Below, one piece after another: positions 57,948-64,000 of a DNA stretch of 64,000 nucleotides; position 1 is the stretch's first letter; each line of letters starts with the position of its first letter. Below the pieces are notes generated by a model. That model did not search any database. It was not told where the DNA came from and was given only the letters and a program-made list of their open reading frames with translations. The translations under genes and the position numbers were made by a program. The stretch lies in assembly GCA_031277095.1 (NCBI GenBank), contig JAISLU010000093.1, positions 1 to 64,000 on the forward strand, in the 5' to 3' direction. The DNA comes from Synergistaceae bacterium. GTDB taxonomy: Bacteria > Synergistota > Synergistia > Synergistales > Aminobacteriaceae.

Positions 57948-58170
57948 CAAAGGGCAGACGCCTCGACCACGCCTCGACCCTCCTCGAATGCTCCTCAACC
58001 TTGACTGCAAAGTTGCAGTTACTTTTGCATTCGACCATTTTCCCCATTTTTCTCCATTTTTTTCCCAATCGGTCGTGATTGGTCGATCTCGTAATTGATT
58101 TATCGAGACACCCGGGTAATAATACACACGTTGACATTGAGATACTCATGTTTCGAGGGAGGCTCGCTCT

Positions 58171-59133
58171 GTGGAAACCAAGGATGTTTTGACGGAAGGG
58201 ACGGACGATTACGGAGAGAAGTGGTTCGCGGACCCCGCCGGGTTCGAGGAGAATCTGGTCTCCGTATGGGGGCGCAGATGGAGTGTGGCCTCCGAGGTGG
58301 GAAAACTTCGGGCCGTGCTGCTGCGGCGGCCGGGCAAGGAGATCGAGGCCGTGAAAAACCCGTCCGATTGGCGCTGGAAAGACGTGATGGATCCGGCGAA
58401 AGCCCGTGACCAGCACGACGCGATGGCGGAGGTTTATCGTTCGTGCGGGGTCGACGTTTTCTACGTGGAAGACCAGCGCGATGACCGCCCCAACGCGATT
58501 TTCATGCGAGACAACGTACTGGGAACCCCTGAGGGGGCTATTGTTTGCCGTCAAAGCACGGCATTCCGCCGGGGAGAGGAAAGGGGAGTGGCCCTGGCCC
58601 TGGCGAAGATCGGCTGTCCTATCATCCGCACGATCTCGGGAAGGGGCGTATTCGAGGGGGCTTGCGGGATGTGGATCGACCGGGAAACCATCGTGCTGGG
58701 AACGGGGGTTCGTAGCAACCAAGAGGGAGTCCGTCAGGTGGAAGAGGTCCTGAGGCCCATGGGCGTCGACAATATTCTGCGTTTCCAGATCCCCTGGGGA
58801 CACGCTCATCTGGACGGACTGATGAACCCCGTAGACAAGAAAAAACTGTTGCTTTTCCCTTGGCAGGTTCCCTTTGACGTGGTCGATGCCTTGATACGGA
58901 AGGGATTTCAGATTATCGAGGCGCCTTCCGTCCAGGAGGTCAAGCAGGGCTCGGCCGTGAACATGGTGGCGCTGGAGCCCGGCAGGGTATTGGCCGCCAA
59001 GGGCAACTCGAAGACAAAGGCCCTTCTGGAACGCAATGGAGTGGAGGTTCTGGAGACCGAGGTGGACGAGCTGATGAAGGGCTTCGGCTCTTTGCATTGC
59101 ATGACGGCTTTTCTCGAAAGAGATCCCATATGA
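58171..59133 (+). CDS. Arginine deiminase / amidinotransferase superfamily protein
   Basis: GKLRAVLLRRPGKEIE; NAIFMRDNVLGTPEGAIV; WGHAHLDGLMNPVD; GSLHCMTAFLER. Confidence 0.85.
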   Translation: METKDVLTEGTDDYGEKWFADPAGFEENLVSVWGRRWSVASEVGKLRAVLLRRPGKEIEAVKNPSDWRWKDVMDPAKARDQHDAMAEVYRSCGVDVFYVEDQRDDRPNAIFMRDNVLGTPEGAIVCRQSTAFRRGEERGVALALAKIGCPIIRTISGRGVFEGACGMWIDRETIVLGTGVRSNQEGVRQVEEVLRPMGVDNILRFQIPWGHAHLDGLMNPVDKKKLLLFPWQVPFDVVDALIRKGFQIIEAPSVQEVKQGSAVNMVALEPGRVLAAKGNSKTKALLERNGVEVLETEVDELMKGFGSLHCMTAFLERDPI

Positions 59134-59200
59134 GCCGTAGCGGGTATTCTGAGAAATTTTGGCGTGTATTACATCTATATTATATTGGAGGCGCAATAAA

Positions 59201-60073
59201 ATGAAGACAGGTATTGGAATGAAAAGCATTGAAATGAAAAGTATCGGAGTGAAATTGGGTATCGGTTGGAAGACAATTTGTATAATGGCGTGTCTGTGCG
59301 CGTTGATCGCGGGGGTGGCTTTTGCGGCCGAGGCGGCGGACGGAGCGGGGACCCTCGACAAGATCGCCAAGGCAGGGAAGATCGTCATCGGGTCGGCGCC
59401 GGGTTATTATCCTTTCGAGATGATCGATAAAAAAGGCGAGTTCATCGGTTACGACATCGACGTAGGCAAGGCTATCGCCGAAGCGCTGGGCGTTCAGGTA
59501 GAGTTCAGACAGTTCGAGTTCGCGGGCCTGATCCCCGCTCTTCAGGCCGGAGAAATCGACATTCTGCTTGCGGGCATGTCCATCACGGGCAAGCGTGCCC
59601 TTTCCGTCAGCTTTTCCAACCCCTATTTCGAGACCGGGCAGGTCCTGATGGTCCACAAAAAAGACACCGAGACCAAGAGCTGGAAGGATCTCGACAAAAA
59701 AGGCAAAAAAATCGCCACTCCCCAGGGGCAGACCAGCTCCCTTCTGGCGCAGGCGATTGTAAGAGAAGCCGAGATCCTGCACTTCCCCACTTTCCCCGAG
59801 ACGTCTCTGGCCCTGGTGAACGGTCAGGTGGACGGGGTGATTTACGATCAGCCGGGGATACTCGTCTACGAGGCGCGGAACCCCGACAGCGTGCGGGGCA
59901 TCTACGACCTCATCAGCCTGGAAAACCTGGGTATAGCCTGCCGCCTCAACGATCACTCCATGGTGCAGTGGCTGAACTCCTTTTTGTTCCAGTATAAAGG
60001 CAGCCCGAGGGAAATAGCCTCCAGGACCAAGTGGATGGTGGAAATCAAAGAATGGCTGAAGGAAATGGAATAG
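59201..60073 (+). CDS. Polar amino-acid ABC transporter substrate-binding protein
   Basis: IAKAGKIVIGSAPGYYPFEMIDKKGEFIGYDIDVGKAIAEALG. Confidence 0.92.
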   Translation: MKTGIGMKSIEMKSIGVKLGIGWKTICIMACLCALIAGVAFAAEAADGAGTLDKIAKAGKIVIGSAPGYYPFEMIDKKGEFIGYDIDVGKAIAEALGVQVEFRQFEFAGLIPALQAGEIDILLAGMSITGKRALSVSFSNPYFETGQVLMVHKKDTETKSWKDLDKKGKKIATPQGQTSSLLAQAIVREAEILHFPTFPETSLALVNGQVDGVIYDQPGILVYEARNPDSVRGIYDLISLENLGIACRLNDHSMVQWLNSFLFQYKGSPREIASRTKWMVEIKEWLKEME

Positions 60074-60118
60074 GACATGAAGTGAAAAATGGAGTAGAAA
60101 ATTCGTAAACGTCGAGAG

Positions 60119-60144
60119 CAGGGGAGGCGGGGCCTCCCCGTTTT
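60119..60144 (+). terminator. Hairpin with T-run between the SBP and permease genes
   Basis: GGGGAGGC-GGG-GCCTCCCC-G-TTTT. Confidence 0.75.
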
Positions 60145-60163
60145 ATGAAAGTTTGGTGAGGCT

Positions 60164-60820
60164 ATGAACAACATGAACTGGTCCGTCATCACTCAAAACC
60201 TGCCCCTGTTCTTCACAGGAGTGCGCATGACTCTGACGATCTCGTTTTTGGCTCTGCTGGTCAGCATCCCCATCGGGGTGATCGCCGGGCTTTTCAGGGT
60301 GTCGCGCTTTCGCTTGTTGCGCGTCGTCTCGGCCGTGTACGTGGAGTTTTTCCGAGGCGTGCCGCTGTTGGTGTTGCTCATATGGATTTTCTTCGTGCTT
60401 GGACGTTTCCTCAGACTGGGACCCTACTGGTCGGCGATCTTGGGATTGGGCGTTTTTTCGGGCGCGTTCGTGGCCGAGATCGTCCGGTCCGGTATTCAAT
60501 CCGTGCCGAGAGGACAGATGGAGGCGGCGCGCGCCTCGGGGATGACCTACCTGCAGGCAATGACCTACGTCATTTTACCCCAGGCCGTGCGCAAGGTGCT
60601 GCCCCCCATGGCCTCGCAGTTCATTATCTTGGTCAAGGACTCCTCCCTCGTGTCGGTCATTTCTATTGTCGATCTTTCCATGGTGGCCAAAAATCTCGTC
60701 GCCACGACCTTTCGGTCGGTAGAGATATGGACGTTCGTCGCCGTGCTTTATTTTTGCATCACCTACGGGCTCTCGCAGCTGATCGCCTTTTGCGAGCGCA
60801 AATTTCATATGGATCACTGA
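60164..60820 (+). CDS. Amino-acid ABC transporter permease (HisM/GlnP type)
   Basis: FFRGVPLLVLLIWIFF; GAFVAEIVRSGIQSVPRGQMEAARASGMTYLQAM. Confidence 0.93.
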   Translation: MNNMNWSVITQNLPLFFTGVRMTLTISFLALLVSIPIGVIAGLFRVSRFRLLRVVSAVYVEFFRGVPLLVLLIWIFFVLGRFLRLGPYWSAILGLGVFSGAFVAEIVRSGIQSVPRGQMEAARASGMTYLQAMTYVILPQAVRKVLPPMASQFIILVKDSSLVSVISIVDLSMVAKNLVATTFRSVEIWTFVAVLYFCITYGLSQLIAFCERKFHMDH

Positions 60821-60889
60821 CGGGATCACTGATGTCTCGAATATAAAAATTAATATAAATCACTGAATATGAGTCACTGATAAGGAGAA

Positions 60890-61660
60890 ATGACGATGAA
60901 CTCGACGATGCCTCCAACCGTGAGCCAGCCCATGGTCTCCATCCGAAACGTGCGGAAAAAATTCGGCGATCTCGAGGTTTTGAAAAACGTTTCCATCGAA
61001 GTCCCCAAGTCACAGGTCTTCGGGTTCATAGGGCCGAGCGGGGCGGGAAAAAGCACCATCGTCCGCACGGTCAACGCTTTGGAGGGAATCGATGGCGGTG
61101 AAATCTGGGTCGGCGGTGTCTCGGTCCACGGGCCCTCCACCGACCTCAACAGGCTGAGGGCGAACATCGGGTTCGTGTCTCAGTCCTTCAACCTCTATCC
61201 CCACCTCAAAGTTTTGGAAAACGTCGCTTTGGCGCCCATCAAGGTGAAAAGGCAACCCCCTTCCCAAGCGAGGGAGTACGCCGCGTCGATTTTGAAGACC
61301 CTGGGGCTGGAGGACAAGATGGACGCGTTTCCCACGCGGCTTTCCGGAGGGCAGCAACAAAGAGTCGCCATTGCCCGCGCTCTGGCCATGGAACCGCGGC
61401 TCATGATCTTCGACGAGCCGACCTCCGCGCTGGACCCGGAGCTGATCAAAGAGGTCCTCGACGCGATACGCGGCCTTCTCGCGACGGGCATCACGATGCT
61501 TCTGGTGACTCACGAGATGAACTTCGCTCGCGAGATCTGCGATTCTATCGTCTTTATGGCGGAGGGGGAAATTCTGGAGACCGGGGCGCCGGAGCAGTTC
61601 TTCAGCCACCCTCAAACTCAGAGAGCGAGAGATTTTTTGAGCGCGATCTTGAACCGCTGA
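60890..61660 (+). CDS. Amino-acid ABC transporter ATP-binding protein
   Basis: GPSGAGKSTIVRTVNALEG; LSGGQQQRVAIARALAMEPRLMIFDEPTSALDPEL. Confidence 0.95.
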   Translation: MTMNSTMPPTVSQPMVSIRNVRKKFGDLEVLKNVSIEVPKSQVFGFIGPSGAGKSTIVRTVNALEGIDGGEIWVGGVSVHGPSTDLNRLRANIGFVSQSFNLYPHLKVLENVALAPIKVKRQPPSQAREYAASILKTLGLEDKMDAFPTRLSGGQQQRVAIARALAMEPRLMIFDEPTSALDPELIKEVLDAIRGLLATGITMLLVTHEMNFAREICDSIVFMAEGEILETGAPEQFFSHPQTQRARDFLSAILNR

Positions 61661-61848
61661 GGTGTCCTCCGCCAAGTCTGTCGAGGGCTTTTGCTTCCAA
61701 TTTATGCTTCCAAATTTTTATTTCCAATTCGGCTTCCTATTTTGCCTCGAAATATCGCTTCGAAGCATAGCCGCGCCCAAAACAAACGTCCCCCCCGGAA
61801 TGGAGGGGACTCTTTTATAGCGCGAGGATTATGTTTACCGTTAGGGCA

Positions 61849-62934
61849 TTACGGGACAATGTGTTCGATGCCGAACATGTCGGCGTACTCGTCCAAGCGC
61901 AGCCACGTGGCGGGGTCGAGCCAGATTCCCTCTTTCAGAGATTTTTCGCGGTTCTCGAACTCTTTTTCGCCGTGGATGTAAATGCGATCGTGTCCCTCGG
62001 CCTTCGGGCTGTTTTTGATGCGGTCGATGATGCTGGCTATGTGGTTCTTGATTTCCTTGGCGTCGCCGAAAAGGTCCATCCGCGTGGCCTGGAAGTAATG
62101 GTTCATGTCGCTGCGTTTCTGATAGGAGTTATAGCCGGGGGTTCCTAGAGACAGCCCAGACGTCAGCAGTTCGACCAGCAATCCCAAGCCGTAGCCTTTG
62201 TGTCCGCCCAGCGTCTCCGTAGCTCCTCCCAGGAAAAGCTGACCGCCGTAAGGGCTTTGGTCGAAACGGCTGATCTTCGCGATTTCCACGGCATTCTCGG
62301 TGTCTTTCCCGTTTTCACCCACAGCCCAGCCTATCGGCATGACGCCGCTTCGGCGTGCGGCCACCTCGATCTTGCCCAAAGCTACGGTGGTCGTCGCCAT
62401 GTCCAGCATAAAATGCGGCTTGCGTCCGGTGGGAATCGCCACGCAGATGGGATTGGTGCCCAAAAGCCGCTCGCGCCCGAACAAGGGGATAGACGCCCGC
62501 AGGGTGTTCGTGAAAGACCAGCCGATGAGGCCCCGGTCGGCCATCTGCTCCGCCCAGTACCCGGCCATGCCGAAATGGCAGGAGGCTCTCACGGCGGTCA
62601 TACAGGTTCCATTTGCCTCCGCTTTTTCGATGGTTTTCTCCACTGCGAACTTGGAGGTGGGAAAACCCGGCGCGCTGTTTCCGTTGATGACCAAAGAAAT
62701 GGGGGTTTCGTGAACGATCTCCGCCGCCGCTTCCGGGTGATTCAGCCCCTTGGAGACCTCGTCGTGGTACATTCTGATGCGAGCCACTCCATGAGACGCA
62801 TGGCCGCGGGCATCCGCCTCCACCAAGACCTTTGCCGTGATCTCGGCAGATTCCCTAGGGTATTTCAACCCTTTCTCCAGCATATTGACCATGTAACCGT
62901 AAAGCTTGTCATAACTTATTGTCGTGCGTTCCAT
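61849..62934 (-). CDS. Ldh-family (type 2 malate/L-lactate dehydrogenase-like) oxidoreductase
   Basis: DARGHASHGVARIRMY; GTNPICVAIPTGRKPHFMLDMATTTVALGKIEVAARR; GGHKGYGLGLLVELL. Confidence 0.9.
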   Translation of the reverse strand: MERTTISYDKLYGYMVNMLEKGLKYPRESAEITAKVLVEADARGHASHGVARIRMYHDEVSKGLNHPEAAAEIVHETPISLVINGNSAPGFPTSKFAVEKTIEKAEANGTCMTAVRASCHFGMAGYWAEQMADRGLIGWSFTNTLRASIPLFGRERLLGTNPICVAIPTGRKPHFMLDMATTTVALGKIEVAARRSGVMPIGWAVGENGKDTENAVEIAKISRFDQSPYGGQLFLGGATETLGGHKGYGLGLLVELLTSGLSLGTPGYNSYQKRSDMNHYFQATRMDLFGDAKEIKNHIASIIDRIKNSPKAEGHDRIYIHGEKEFENREKSLKEGIWLDPATWLRLDEYADMFGIEHIVP

Positions 62935-63123
62935 CGTTCAACATCCCCCTTTACAGCAATAAAAACACCCAATTTTTCAACTAATGCACAGTTCCTCAAT
63001 TATTGCTTCGCTCGATTACTTTATAGAATTTGAGGCTTTTTTTCAACCCCCAACTTGAGATTCCCGCCAAGGACTGAAGCTGGACGCGGCAGACGAAAGT
63101 CCGACGCAATGGGAAACCCCGTT

Positions 63124-64000
63124 TCACTCTTCGAGCAGCCGAGCTTCCAGGATCTGTTCGCGCTTGAAGCCCTCTATGCGCAGGTAGAAAGCGGCGGCGT
63201 CCGTCAGCGCCTGCATAGGGGTCAGCCCGATGATCTCGCTGCCCGCCACGCTGACCCCGTAGCGCGCGGCTTCGGACTTCACCGTCTCGAATACGCGATG
63301 GAGAGGAGTGGCGGTGTAGTCCGTCATGTTGATGGAGACCTGGGCGATCTTCCGGTCGTCCAGCAGCAGGCCGATGGCGCGGCAGTTCACGTAACCGCCC
63401 TTGGCCGCGCGGATGGTCTGGGCAATCTTCTTCGCGACGGCGATATCCGGGGTGTTCAGGTTGATGTTGAACGCCACCAGAAACGGCCGTACCCCCACGA
63501 CCGTAGCGCCCGCCGTGGGGTGCATCGCCCGAGGGCCCTCGTCCGGCGCCCGTTCGGGCGTCTTTATGGCTTCCTTCAGGCCCTCGTACTCGCCTTTACG
63601 CACGTCGGGCAGTGCCTTCATGCTTGCCCGTCGGGCCGCGGCCTCGTAGAAGTACACCGGGATGGAGAGTTTTTCGGCGATCTCTTTGCCCAATTCATGA
63701 GCCAGGACCACGCACTCCTCCATTGTGACCCTGCTGACGGGGACAAAGGGAATCACGTCCGTGGCGCCGACCCGGGGATGCCCTCCCTTGTGTTTTTCCA
63801 TGTCGATCAGCTCGGCCGCCTTGGCGCAACAGGCAAACGCCGCCTTTTTGGCCGGTTGAGGCTCACCCACGAACGTCAAAACCGTCCGGTTGTGATCGGC
63901 GTCGGAAGAGTAATCCAATACCTTCACTCCCGGCACGGCACGGGCCGCATCCACAATGGCGCCGACGACCTCCGGCCGACGACCCTCGCTGAAATTGGGC
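63124..64000 (-). CDS. ftcD: Glutamate formimidoyltransferase, 5' end beyond window
   Basis: PNFSEGRRPEVVGAIVDAARAVPGVKVLDYSSDADHNRTVLTFVG; MEKHKGGHPRVGATDVIPFVP. Confidence 0.93.
   Translation of the reverse strand, partial: PNFSEGRRPEVVGAIVDAARAVPGVKVLDYSSDADHNRTVLTFVGEPQPAKKAAFACCAKAAELIDMEKHKGGHPRVGATDVIPFVPVSRVTMEECVVLAHELGKEIAEKLSIPVYFYEAAARRASMKALPDVRKGEYEGLKEAIKTPERAPDEGPRAMHPTAGATVVGVRPFLVAFNINLNTPDIAVAKKIAQTIRAAKGGYVNCRAIGLLLDDRKIAQVSINMTDYTATPLHRVFETVKSEAARYGVSVAGSEIIGLTPMQALTDAAAFYLRIEGFKREQILEARLLEE

Overview
The window looks like a contiguous chromosomal segment of an anaerobic, flagellated, amino-acid-fermenting bacterium. Gene content suggests a Synergistetes-like lineage, but this is inference from content only. 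Main blocks: an organic-acid uptake and catabolism region (edge of a maleate isomerase/Asp-Glu racemase-like gene, TAXI-TRAP receptor, DUF6282, threonine dehydratase, dicarboxylate symporter, formate/nitrite transporter); a korABC-sucCD-ferredoxin cluster; an accessory stretch (about 11.6-23 kb) with decayed genes, secreted proteins of unknown function and a dispersed 97-bp repeat; mutS-mutL behind a 68-bp GC-rich tandem array; buk-ptb-buk; a polyferredoxin/DUF362 pair; an arsenosugar-type cluster (two TVP38 proteins, CCG Fe-S protein, peroxidase-like protein, ArsS-type radical SAM, two glycosyltransferases); a co-directional ecfT-truA-mreB-flgFGAHIJ block; the rplU-prp-rpmA-obg-nadD-LCP-rsfS block; and a polar amino-acid ABC transporter with arginine-deiminase-like and formiminotransferase genes. 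The signals least explained by standard annotation are (i) the 97-bp repeat, two copies of which are identical over 97/97 bases, (ii) the mutS-leader tandem array, (iii) recurrent short tandem repeats of 9-17 bp, both in frame and at gene starts, (iv) a possible alternative-pairing leader upstream of rplU, and (v) the arsenosugar-type cluster without a visible arsM. No CRISPR array, rRNA or tRNA was recognised. All family calls come from reading motifs, not from database searches.
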